Positions 1 through 6,855 of a stretch of 7,565 nt of DNA are shown here, piece by piece (within the stretch, counting starts at the first letter, position 1; each line of letters starts with the position of its first letter). Location: NCBI GenBank assembly GCA_002450335.1, contig DJZB01000046.1:1-7565 (forward strand), given 5' to 3'. Under the pieces are notes generated by a model. The model had not been told where the DNA came from. It saw only the letters and a program-made list of their open reading frames with translations, and did not search any database. Origin of the DNA: Rhodobiaceae bacterium UBA6963. Its GTDB lineage: Bacteria; Pseudomonadota; Alphaproteobacteria; RS24. Position numbers and translations under genes: made by a program.

Positions 1-24
1 GTTCGAATCTTCCCCGGTGCGCCA
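1..24 (+). tRNA. 3' end of a tRNA gene (partial), probably tRNA-Arg
   Basis: The window opens inside a tRNA. The bases fit positions 53-76 of the standard numbering: G53, the T-loop TTCGAAT, the 3' half of the T-stem (CTTCC), the 3' half of the acceptor stem (CCGGTGC), a G discriminator, and an encoded CCA. The missing 5' acceptor strand should therefore read GCACCGG. A GCACC-type acceptor with G73 fits alphaproteobacterial tRNA-Arg genes as I recall them, but the anticodon lies outside the window, so the isotype is an inference. The tRNA itself is well supported. No clear terminator follows it before the esterase gene. Confidence 0.85.
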
Positions 25-78
25 CTTTCCCAACCAGATTAATAACCTCCTTTATGGAGCATAATTCCGGGAAAAATC

Positions 79-1053
79 ATGAGATATATTGTCATCATTA
101 TTATAGTGTTCGCAACATTGTTGGCTTTTGCTTATTATCTATTAGCCGACAAGATAGCGTTTTATGCTCTGCGGTCAGCACCTGAGAACGGTGTTCTGGA
201 AGAACACAGCTTAGCTGTTGATGGAAAGGAACGCGCCTATCATGTGTTCAAGCCTGATAGCCTCAAAGGTAATGCTCCTGTCGTCATTTATTTCCATGGT
301 TCCATGGGATCGGGCAAAAATATGCGTGATTTATCAGGCTACGACTTTGATTATCTGGCAGTCGCGCATGGGTTTTTGGTTGTCTATCCTGATGGTTATG
401 AAAATCACTGGAATGACTGCCGAGGCAGTGCGAGCTATGCGGCGAATGTCGAAAACATCGACGATGTCAGTTTTGTGAAAACGATGATTGAGCGTTTGCA
501 AACAGATTATGGCATTGATACGTCAAGGGTGATTGTGACGGGTTTTTCAAATGGTGGTCACATGGTTTATCGAATGGCAATGGAAGCGCCGGAAAGTATT
601 TTTATTGCCGTGCCGATTGCAGCGAATATGCCTGTGGATGCTAATCTGGATTGCACCAAATCAGGCAAGCCGGTGCATATGTCTATTTTTAACGGCACCA
701 AAGATCCAATTAATCCCTATTTGGGTGGCTTGGTTGAAGTGCTGGGCAATGCAAGCCGAGGTGAGGTTTTGTCGTCAGATGAGACATTAAACTACTGGGC
801 TGGCCTCGCTGAAGCTTCACAGGAAGAGCAGATTACAACTCATTTTGCTGAATTGGATGGTAATCCTGATACCAAAGTGACCCGCTTTTTACGTGCAGGG
901 CAGAAACATATTGCACTTTACCAGCTTGAGGGGTCAGGTCATGTCGTGCCGTCACCTTTTATGTATTTTGGCGAGATATTGGGGCAGGGCGCACAAGATA
1001 TTAATGCTGCTGAAGAGATTTATCGTTTCTATGAGATGCTTGAAAACAATTAA
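79..1053 (+). CDS. Membrane-anchored alpha/beta-hydrolase, PHB depolymerase / LpqC-type esterase
   Basis: This 324-residue protein is predicted to be a serine esterase acting outside the cytoplasmic membrane. Residues 3-22 form a very hydrophobic helix with no clear signal peptidase site or lipobox, so it is more likely a signal anchor than a cleaved peptide. Family marks follow in order: HGS at 73-75 (oxyanion region), YPDG at 103-106, WNDCRG at 111-116, the nucleophile elbow GFSNG with Ser157, NGTKDP with probable catalytic Asp209, and GSGHVVP with probable catalytic His288. Cys114 and Cys192 could form a disulfide. Together these match the PHB depolymerase/LpqC/feruloyl-esterase-like branch; the true substrate cannot be read (polyester, acyl-sugar or feruloyl ester are all possible). 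GGGA at 69-72 is a modest ribosome site. The gene converges on the methyltransferase and shares four bases with it. Confidence 0.88.
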   Translation: MRYIVIIIIVFATLLAFAYYLLADKIAFYALRSAPENGVLEEHSLAVDGKERAYHVFKPDSLKGNAPVVIYFHGSMGSGKNMRDLSGYDFDYLAVAHGFLVVYPDGYENHWNDCRGSASYAANVENIDDVSFVKTMIERLQTDYGIDTSRVIVTGFSNGGHMVYRMAMEAPESIFIAVPIAANMPVDANLDCTKSGKPVHMSIFNGTKDPINPYLGGLVEVLGNASRGEVLSSDETLNYWAGLAEASQEEQITTHFAELDGNPDTKVTRFLRAGQKHIALYQLEGSGHVVPSPFMYFGEILGQGAQDINAAEEIYRFYEMLENN

Positions 1054-1856
1054 GCTCGGTTCAGAATAACATTGCCACGGGTTTTCCCGGTTCTAACGTA
1101 ACCAAGTGTTTCCAATCGGCTTAAAATATCTTTTTCCCATGATGTGCTATTTGGCTCTATCACAATACATGTTGGCCAGAGGCTCTTGGGCGCCTCATCA
1201 AAAAACGGAAATAGGGCGCGATCTTCAAAGCCCTCAATATCAATTTTCAGCGCGTCTATTTTTGTTATATTTTGGTTTTTCAAAATATTTATGAGCGTTT
1301 CGGACTCAACATAAATAGGAGGGCTGTCATCCCCATCTTCTTTGAAAACGCTTGCGGTGCCGAGGCCTTTGCCGCTGTAAAAAGGGACTTTTGTGCCATC
1401 GCCAATACATAAAGGGACAATGGAGATAACCGGGTCCAGATTATTAATTTTTACATTAAAGGATAAAAGTTCCAGCGTTGGGGGGTTGGGTTCAATTGCA
1501 ATAATTTTGGTAAACCCGCGCTGTGCTAAACTCAAAGAGTAATGTCCGGTATTGGCGCCGATATCTAAAAAAACTTTATCTAGCTGGGATGTGTCAGCGG
1601 CTTGAGCAAGGGCATCAATTTCTTGGAAGTCATAAAATTTTGATGTTGTAAGGATTTTTCCGTCTGTCGTATTATCTCGAATATTTAAACGGTATTTGAT
1701 GCCGTGGATTGTCGCATCGACGATTTCATATCCTCGGTTTTTCCAAATTTTTTGAATTTGCCGACGAACAGCTCCCCTGCTTATGCCAAGTTTTCTTAAA
1801 AATTCTAAAAAAACCGTAACACCACCGGGTTTATAATACCCAAACTGTTCTGACAT
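1050..1856 (-). CDS. FkbM-family SAM-dependent methyltransferase
   Basis: This 268-residue cytoplasmic protein is a class I methyltransferase of the FkbM family, which usually O-methylates sugars, polyketides or other small molecules. The SAM-binding motif I is LDIGANTGHYS at 97-107. The acidic motif at the end of strand 2 is AIEPNP at 120-125, and the FkbM hallmark DALKIDIEGFE lies at 201-211, with VIEPN at 232-236 on a later strand. The first 90 residues are a less conserved, basic, helical lead-in. Length is normal for the family. The start is supported by AAGG six bases upstream (1863-1866 on this strand). No glycosyltransferase or biosynthetic neighbour is present, so the acceptor is unknown. 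It faces away from the 812-residue membrane protein gene across a 159-base gap and ends inside the esterase stop. Confidence 0.9.
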   Translation of the reverse strand: MSEQFGYYKPGGVTVFLEFLRKLGISRGAVRRQIQKIWKNRGYEIVDATIHGIKYRLNIRDNTTDGKILTTSKFYDFQEIDALAQAADTSQLDKVFLDIGANTGHYSLSLAQRGFTKIIAIEPNPPTLELLSFNVKINNLDPVISIVPLCIGDGTKVPFYSGKGLGTASVFKEDGDDSPPIYVESETLINILKNQNITKIDALKIDIEGFEDRALFPFFDEAPKSLWPTCIVIEPNSTSWEKDILSRLETLGYVRTGKTRGNVILNRA

Positions 1857-2015
1857 TTTACGCCTTTATATTTATAGTTTCGCTTTGTGTAAGCTACACT
1901 AAATTTTAATTTTTTGCGCCTCAGAAGTGGTGATAATTTCAATCCAAATTCTGTTGTTAAGTCATTTAATCCATGTAATGCTCTCAATGTTGCGTAATGT
2001 ATTAGGAGTTTTGCA
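1857..2015. promoter_or_regulatory. Divergent intergenic region between fkbM-like gene and membrane protein gene
   Basis: This AT-rich 159-base gap must hold the start signals of both flanking genes, which point away from each other. AGGAG at 2004-2008, seven bases before the ATG at 2016, is a strong ribosome site for the rightward gene. On the leftward side two TATAAA copies (1865-1870 and 1871-1876, minus strand) lie very close to the methyltransferase start, too close for a confident -10 assignment. No convincing -35/-10 pair was found by eye on either strand. A short inverted repeat at 1887-1899 is listed separately. Confidence 0.5.
1887..1899. repeat. Short perfect inverted repeat in divergent promoter region
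   Basis: GTGTA and TACAC form perfect 5-base arms around a 3-base AGC spacer. The position, 31 bases upstream of the methyltransferase start and within the divergent gap, would suit a small regulator's operator, but a repeat this short can occur by chance. Confidence 0.3.
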
Positions 2016-4454
2016 ATGGCAAGGGGTAAGACTTCAACAGCCAAAAAACCTGCCGAGGCTTCTGTAAGCCCCGGAAACATGGTATCTGCGGCTACGCCCA
2101 ATATAAATCCGAGTATCAGCTCAAGCTATAATCTCGGAAGAACTGTTTATATTACAGCATGGGTTGTTGAAATCGTCGCTGCGATTATCGGACTTTTTAT
2201 TGCCTTTTCTCAAGGTATTTCTGTTTTTGTGAATATCCCTGAAGCTGAGAGAGATTTCGGGGTGCACACGCGAGCAGTTATGGGTGCTTTACCATTTGTA
2301 GTTATTGCTATTTTAGAGCCTACCAAAATTTATCTCGCATCCGGGCTGTATCACTCGCGTATTTCAAATCGTCTGGGGATGACACTGGCTTTTATTGCCG
2401 GTCTCACAGCACTGACATTTGTCACATTTGAGACCATGTTCAATGCCCTAATCCAGCAAAATACCAACATCACACAGCAGACGCGTCAACTTGTGAATGA
2501 GAGATATGAGGTTCTTGATGCCATTGAGACCCTTGATCGTGATATAAATCGCTTCACCTCAATGACACCTCAGCAAATACGTCAGCAATTTGCCATGCCA
2601 ATCGAGAATCTTGAGGCTGATCGCAAGCGTCGCGTTGATATTGCTGCACGTGAGCATAATGAAACCCTAACAACTTTGACTGCACGGCTGGATAGTTTGC
2701 AGACGCAAAATATGGGAAATGCCGGTGAAGTTTTGAGAGAAGAAATAACCCTTTTAAGTGCTGCCATTCAAGATGTGACGCGTCTTAGGCAGAATGCTGT
2801 CAGTAATATTAACAGCCGTTACAAGCAGCAAATTGATGAAATCAAAGTTCAAATTTCAGGCATCAATGAAAACAGGCAAGAGCAGATTGAAAGCACGGAT
2901 GACTTCTTTTTTGGTCGGTCACAGATTGTAAGAGAAATTAACTCTGCCAGTAACAGTCAGATTGACGATTTAAGTGCTGCCATAGCCAAGCTGGAAAATC
3001 AACGCGATGAGGAACTGCGTGTTTCAATATCCAGCTTTGAAACCAGACAGCGGAGCCTGTCAACTGAGCAGGACCGCTTGCGCAAAATCATTGCGTCCCA
3101 GTCCGAGCGGCTTTCGCAGGTGCGTAACACTCAAATAGAGACAGTTCAAAAGTTGATTGCCAACTCAAAAGCCGATTATGCAAAAAGGCTTGAAACTATT
3201 AACACCCAAATTGACAGACAGATAGGCGAGATTAATGTCCAAAAACAGGCCTCGCTCGAAATGTCCGGATCACAGGCACAGTTAATCCCGGCTTTACAGG
3301 AAAAAAAGAGCGATCTGGTTACAAGAAGTAATGAACTTCGCAAAGTTTACCGTGAAAAAGTCGAAAAAGTGCAAGTTTATCAGCTTACTGCGATTGTCTG
3401 CGGCACCCTTGAAGACTGGTGTTTCAAAGATAGTGCGCTTTTACCGGCCGGGAGTGAGAGCTTTACGCGGGCAAGAGCGCGCGGTTTTGATGTTGCGGAT
3501 TTGCCCGAAGAGAAAGTCAAATTTGTTTCTACCCTGTGGTTTGGATCTACAGCACTTATTGTTGCCACAATGGGAACATTCCTGGCATTTATTTCATTCG
3601 TATTGTCGGAAGACAGACAGATAAGAAGCCAACGCCGCAGCCGGTCGGGCAAAGTTATTGTCATGATGTTCCTGCGTTTCTCAAGTTTGATCAAGGCATT
3701 TGGGCAAAGCCTCATTGAGATTGCGGCACGTACAGGCGATGGCTTTATTTATGTTGCGCGCGCGCTGGTCTATTTACTGCGGTTTGTTATTGAAACAATT
3801 CTCGATATTATAGGCATGCTGGCAGATAGTCTGCGTATTCTGATTTTGGTATTAAGCCGAGGCGTGCATATGACATTTGTCGAAATCCGCCGCAATATTC
3901 GTAAGAATGCTGCGCGGACGATTGAGAGTGTTGATGCGAGAGCTATGGTCTCGCCTTCGCTTGATAAGCCAACACAAGCCGACGGCGTTGCTGAAACCAA
4001 TGAGGTAAATACCTTTGCATCTCAAGAGGATCAATCTTCACAGGAGTTAATCTTTGCACCTCCTGCTGAAGAAGAAAAAACAGAAGAAAATGTCGGGGAG
4101 GTGTCCAAAGTTGATGCTCTTCAAGATGCTGCCGCGCCGAAAGTGACAGTTGTTCCGGTTGCTCAAAAAATATCAGCTTCAATAAGTGCCTCTCTGTCGT
4201 CAGTTCGTGACACATTGAATAAAACGCTTTTTAATCCGGATATCATAAAGTCTATTGGCGAAAAAATTCCCTTCAAGAGTGATATTGCCGAACGCGTTGA
4301 AACACCCAAAAAAGCTCCGGTTTCTAAGAGGAAGCCTGCAACTAAGAAGCAAGCCTCTGTCTCTACCAAAGAGATGAATGCCGGACGGAGTTCACCGCCG
4401 CGTCCTCGCAAATCTGCCCGTAATTCTCCACCTAAAAAGTGGTATGAAGATTGA
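2016..4454 (+). CDS. Unrecognised large membrane protein with long coiled coil and basic tails
   Basis: I do not recognise this 812-residue protein. Visible layout: a Lys/Ala-rich N-tail (1-40); transmembrane helices at about 43-72, 87-111 and 118-146; a long Gln/Glu/Arg/Ile-rich coiled coil at about 150-455; a short segment with Cys462 and Cys469; and a fourth helix at about 505-530. After it come an Arg-rich patch (RQIRSQRRSRSGK), hydrophobic or amphipathic helices (547-616), a disordered acidic stretch (about 655-705), and a Lys/Arg/Pro-rich end (765-808). By the positive-inside rule the N-tail, the 2-3 loop (SRISNR) and the C-terminal part are cytoplasmic. The coiled coil and both Cys would then be periplasmic, so a disulfide is possible. 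Three helices, coiled coil, then a fourth helix resembles the layout of DUF4407-type proteins, but I see no sequence signature that proves this. The start is supported by AGGAG seven bases upstream. phoR follows after 102 bases on the same strand. Function unknown; a structural or envelope-linked role is a guess. Confidence 0.85.
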   Translation: MARGKTSTAKKPAEASVSPGNMVSAATPNINPSISSSYNLGRTVYITAWVVEIVAAIIGLFIAFSQGISVFVNIPEAERDFGVHTRAVMGALPFVVIAILEPTKIYLASGLYHSRISNRLGMTLAFIAGLTALTFVTFETMFNALIQQNTNITQQTRQLVNERYEVLDAIETLDRDINRFTSMTPQQIRQQFAMPIENLEADRKRRVDIAAREHNETLTTLTARLDSLQTQNMGNAGEVLREEITLLSAAIQDVTRLRQNAVSNINSRYKQQIDEIKVQISGINENRQEQIESTDDFFFGRSQIVREINSASNSQIDDLSAAIAKLENQRDEELRVSISSFETRQRSLSTEQDRLRKIIASQSERLSQVRNTQIETVQKLIANSKADYAKRLETINTQIDRQIGEINVQKQASLEMSGSQAQLIPALQEKKSDLVTRSNELRKVYREKVEKVQVYQLTAIVCGTLEDWCFKDSALLPAGSESFTRARARGFDVADLPEEKVKFVSTLWFGSTALIVATMGTFLAFISFVLSEDRQIRSQRRSRSGKVIVMMFLRFSSLIKAFGQSLIEIAARTGDGFIYVARALVYLLRFVIETILDIIGMLADSLRILILVLSRGVHMTFVEIRRNIRKNAARTIESVDARAMVSPSLDKPTQADGVAETNEVNTFASQEDQSSQELIFAPPAEEEKTEENVGEVSKVDALQDAAAPKVTVVPVAQKISASISASLSSVRDTLNKTLFNPDIIKSIGEKIPFKSDIAERVETPKKAPVSKRKPATKKQASVSTKEMNAGRSSPPRPRKSARNSPPKKWYED

Positions 4455-4556
4455 TTTGGCCGATTACTTGAGCCTAATTTAAAGTTTCCTGTCGCTTTAT
4501 GGTAAAAGGGTTACTATGTAATCATATACCTTCATGCATGGGCATCCGGTTTAAAA

Positions 4557-5594
4557 ATGACAACAGACCCCCAGAAATTATTCGATAATTTTGACTTGTT
4601 GATTGATGGCGGGCTGATACTTGTTGACCCAAATGGAGAAGTTGTTCAAGCCAATCAAGCGGCTCTTAACGTTCTTGGCGCGCGCATTTTAAACCAGCCA
4701 CTTGAATATTATTTACGCCATCCAGACATTAACCAAGCCCTCAACAGCATAAATGAATTTGGTGAAGCGAGCCCTCTTACCTACCTGCGCTATGATGATG
4801 TCCAGCATGAATATGTTGTCAAATTTGTTCCTTTTCCGAGTGACCATTGTTTGGTTTTTATGAATGATGTCACGGCTCGTTTCAGCTTTGATAAAATCAG
4901 ATCCGAATTTGTCGCTAATGTGAGCCATGAATTACGCTCACCGCTCACAGCTCTGACCGGTTTTATTGAAACTCTCCAGACCACGGCTGCGGATGACCCT
5001 AAGGCGCGGGTTGAATTTCTTGGCATTATGCAGGAAGAGGCGGCGCGTATGCAGCGTTTGATTGATAGTTTGTTGTCGCTATCGCGCGTTGAGGCGCAAG
5101 AGCATCTGCACCCCAATGATAATGTGCAGATGGTAGATGTGATTAATGAGGTTGCCGGTTTGACATCCTATAGGGCAGCGCAACGTGGCATGAATATTGA
5201 GCTGTCAAACAATTTGCCGCAATCACTTAGCCCGATTGTTTTGGGGAAAAAAGACGAGTTGAGTGAGGTGCTGCATAATCTTTTGGAGAATGCCATTAAA
5301 TATGGTTACGAAGACTCAACGGTTAAAATCATTCTTGAAACGGACGAACTCAAAAAAATGATGATTATAAGTGTCGTCAATTCAGGGGAGGGTATTGAGG
5401 AAATTCATTTACCCCGCCTCACGGAAAGATTTTACCGCGTGGATAAAGCCCGCACACGTAAGTTGGGCGGTACAGGGCTTGGGCTTGCAATTGTGAAACA
5501 TATTGTGAACCGCCATAGAGGGCGTTTGCAAATCACTAGTGATTTAGGTGGCGAGACCATATTCTCAGTTTATTTCCCGATAATAGGTGCTTAA
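4557..5594 (+). CDS. phoR: Phosphate regulon sensor histidine kinase PhoR, soluble form
   Basis: This 345-residue kinase would autophosphorylate and pass phosphate to PhoB when the Pst transporter signals low phosphate. A PAS domain occupies about 8-107 and contains the PhoR-like LRHPDINQAL (53-62). HisKA follows, with FVANVSHELRSPL at 118-130 and phospho-acceptor His124. The HATPase domain has the N box NLLENAIKYG (241-250), the G1 box NSGEGI (275-280), LPRLTERFYRVD (285-296) and the G2 box GGTGLGLAIVKH (304-315). LPRLTERFYRVD is very typical of PhoR. Two oddities: there is no transmembrane segment, whereas E. coli PhoR has an N-terminal membrane region, and G1 begins with Asn where Asp is usual. 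An in-frame stop at 4503-4505, with no alternative start after it, excludes a longer N-terminus. Ribosome site is weak. pstS and pstC follow on the same strand, which supports the assignment. Confidence 0.93.
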   Translation: MTTDPQKLFDNFDLLIDGGLILVDPNGEVVQANQAALNVLGARILNQPLEYYLRHPDINQALNSINEFGEASPLTYLRYDDVQHEYVVKFVPFPSDHCLVFMNDVTARFSFDKIRSEFVANVSHELRSPLTALTGFIETLQTTAADDPKARVEFLGIMQEEAARMQRLIDSLLSLSRVEAQEHLHPNDNVQMVDVINEVAGLTSYRAAQRGMNIELSNNLPQSLSPIVLGKKDELSEVLHNLLENAIKYGYEDSTVKIILETDELKKMMIISVVNSGEGIEEIHLPRLTERFYRVDKARTRKLGGTGLGLAIVKHIVNRHRGRLQITSDLGGETIFSVYFPIIGA

Positions 5595-5631
5595 GTTTCC
5601 GATTTAATGGTTATTAATCAAAAACACTGAA

Positions 5632-5653
5632 ATGACCGCATTTGGCGGGTCAT
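5632..5653 (+). terminator. Hairpin downstream of phoR, possible terminator or attenuator
   Basis: ATGACC (5632-5637) pairs perfectly with GGTCAT (5648-5653). The stem can extend by two more pairs (GC 5638-5639 with GC 5645-5646) past one bulged G at 5647, leaving a 5-base ATTTG loop. An A-run precedes it at 5620-5624. There is no immediate T-tract; TTTT comes only at 5662-5665. The place, 38 bases after the phoR stop and before the pstS promoter region, suits separation of the two transcripts, but the form is not a classic intrinsic terminator. Confidence 0.4.
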
Positions 5654-5712
5654 CCACATGATTTTACTGTATTTTTGCAGTTATATGTAACGCGTAGATG
5701 CTTTTTATGAAT

Positions 5713-5730
5713 TTGTCACACTTCTGTAAT
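5713..5730 (+). promoter_or_regulatory. Putative Pho box (PhoB binding site) upstream of pstS
   Basis: TTGTCACACTTCTGTAAT contains two direct half-sites, TTGTCAC and CTGTAAT, repeated at exactly 11 bases, the period of the known PhoB box. By eye it matches 13 of 18 positions of the enterobacterial consensus. It lies 48 bases before the pstS ATG, with a weak -10-like GTTAAT at 5745-5750, so the box would stand in for a -35 element as in E. coli pstS. The neighbouring phoR and pst genes make PhoB control expected. No second well-phased box was found. Confidence 0.6.
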
Positions 5731-5778
5731 ATCAATAAGGTCATGTTAATTACTAAAATTAAATAACTGGAGGCAAAA

Positions 5779-6855
5779 ATGCCTGTGATAAAAGCGTTTC
5801 AACCAAATCTTACCAAATTAATTTCGAATCTTTTGATTGCATCATTCATTCTTTTGGGATCAACATTTGTGGCCATGGCGCGGGATCAAATTGTGATCGT
5901 TGGCTCGTCTACGGTTTTTCCATTTTCAACTTCTGTTGCTGAGCAATTTGGCCGGAACACAGAGTTTAAAACGCCTATCGTCGAGTCTACTGGCTCCGGT
6001 GGCGGATTAAAGCTTTTCTGTGCCGGTATCGGTTTAGAACACCCGGATGTCACGAATTCATCAAGACGTATTAAAAAGAGCGAATTCGATAATTGCCAGT
6101 CCAAAGGCATTGCGATGACTGAAGTGGTTATCGGTTATGATGGCATTGTCGTGGCAAACCTCAAATCTGCCGTCACGCTTAATCTCAGTCTGAAGCACAT
6201 TTTTATGGCGACTGCTGCCAAGGTGCCTGCGCCTGGTTGTGAGAGTGATTGTGCGTTGGTTGAGAACCCTTACAAAATGTGGAGCGATATTGATCCGTCT
6301 CTGCCTGCCAAGAAAATTGAAGTTCTTGGCCCGCCACCAACATCCGGTACCCGTGATGCGTTTCAGGAACTGGCGATGCAAGGGGGGGCTAAAGCTTTCT
6401 CAACGCTTAATGCACTAAAGAAATCAAATAAGAGCGAATGGAAGCGAATTGTTCATACCGTTCGTGAAGATGGCGGATGGATTGATTCCGGTGAAAACGA
6501 TAATCTGATGGTTAATAAATTAATCGCCAATCCTGATGCTGTCGGTGTTTTTGGCTATAGTTTTCTCGAACAAAATGCAGATAAGCTCAAAGGTGCTAAT
6601 GTTGATGGCATCGCGCCAAGTTTCGAAAATATTGCAGACGGACAATATAATATTTCCCGTTCACTATATTTCTATGTGAAGCATGCCCATATCGGTACAG
6701 TTCCGGGTATCAAAGCTTTTATTGAGGAATTCACCAGTGAGAATGCGTTTGGTGAAGAAGGTTATCTTCTTGATAAAGGCCTCATCCCCCTCTTTGAAGA
6801 AGAGCGCGATGCCATTCGGACGCAGGCTGTTTCATTAAAAAAACTGGAATTGTAA
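5779..6855 (+). CDS. pstS: Phosphate ABC transporter substrate-binding protein PstS
   Basis: This 358-residue periplasmic protein binds inorganic phosphate and delivers it to the PstCAB transporter. A signal peptide is clear: Lys in the first 13 residues, a hydrophobic core at about 15-31, and a likely cut after AMA at 34, giving a mature start of RDQIVIVG. Ligand-binding motifs are GSSTVFPFS (42-50), STGSGGG (70-76), NSSRRI (93-98) and TSGTRDAF (188-195), whose Ser, Thr, Arg and Asp side chains normally hold phosphate. Cys81/Cys106 and Cys154/Cys158 could form two disulfides. Length is normal for the family. The start is firmly set by GGAGG at 5769-5773, five bases before ATG. The upstream gap carries a putative Pho box, so induction by phosphate starvation is expected. 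pstC follows after 80 bases. Confidence 0.96.
   Translation: MPVIKAFQPNLTKLISNLLIASFILLGSTFVAMARDQIVIVGSSTVFPFSTSVAEQFGRNTEFKTPIVESTGSGGGLKLFCAGIGLEHPDVTNSSRRIKKSEFDNCQSKGIAMTEVVIGYDGIVVANLKSAVTLNLSLKHIFMATAAKVPAPGCESDCALVENPYKMWSDIDPSLPAKKIEVLGPPPTSGTRDAFQELAMQGGAKAFSTLNALKKSNKSEWKRIVHTVREDGGWIDSGENDNLMVNKLIANPDAVGVFGYSFLEQNADKLKGANVDGIAPSFENIADGQYNISRSLYFYVKHAHIGTVPGIKAFIEEFTSENAFGEEGYLLDKGLIPLFEEERDAIRTQAVSLKKLEL

Noticed and set aside
47..59. CTCC-TTTAT-GGAG hairpin between the tRNA and the esterase, as tRNA terminator or as a ribosome-site lock.
   Set aside because: Four-base stem, no T-tract, and GGAG is 19 bases from the ATG, too far to be the ribosome site.
1805..2101. 98-codon minus-strand frame across the divergent gap.
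   Set aside because: It overlaps both real gene starts, including the strong AGGAG site, and its product shows no recognisable domain.
2463..3380. The coiled coil suggested an SMC/RecN-type ATPase or a chemoreceptor.
   Set aside because: No Walker A or B motif, no HAMP domain and no chemoreceptor signalling tip are visible in the 812-residue protein.
3331..3715. Overlapping 97- to 111-codon frames on both strands inside the large membrane protein gene.
   Set aside because: They are shadows of the 812-residue frame, which has a coherent architecture; their products show no family signature.
4489..4506. CTGTCGC followed 11 bases later by TGGTAAA, a possible Pho box before phoR.
   Set aside because: Only the first half-site resembles the consensus; the second differs at key positions.
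5680..5691. GTTATATGTAAC, near-palindrome in the pstS upstream gap.
   Set aside because: Four-base arms in AT-rich DNA and not in phase with the Pho box repeats; chance is likely.
5823..5832. TTCGAATCTT is repeated exactly in the tRNA end (2-11) and in pstS (5823-5832), like an attachment-site pair.
   Set aside because: Ten bases only, the copy lies within the pstS signal-peptide coding region, it lacks the CCA end, and no integrase or mobile gene lies between.
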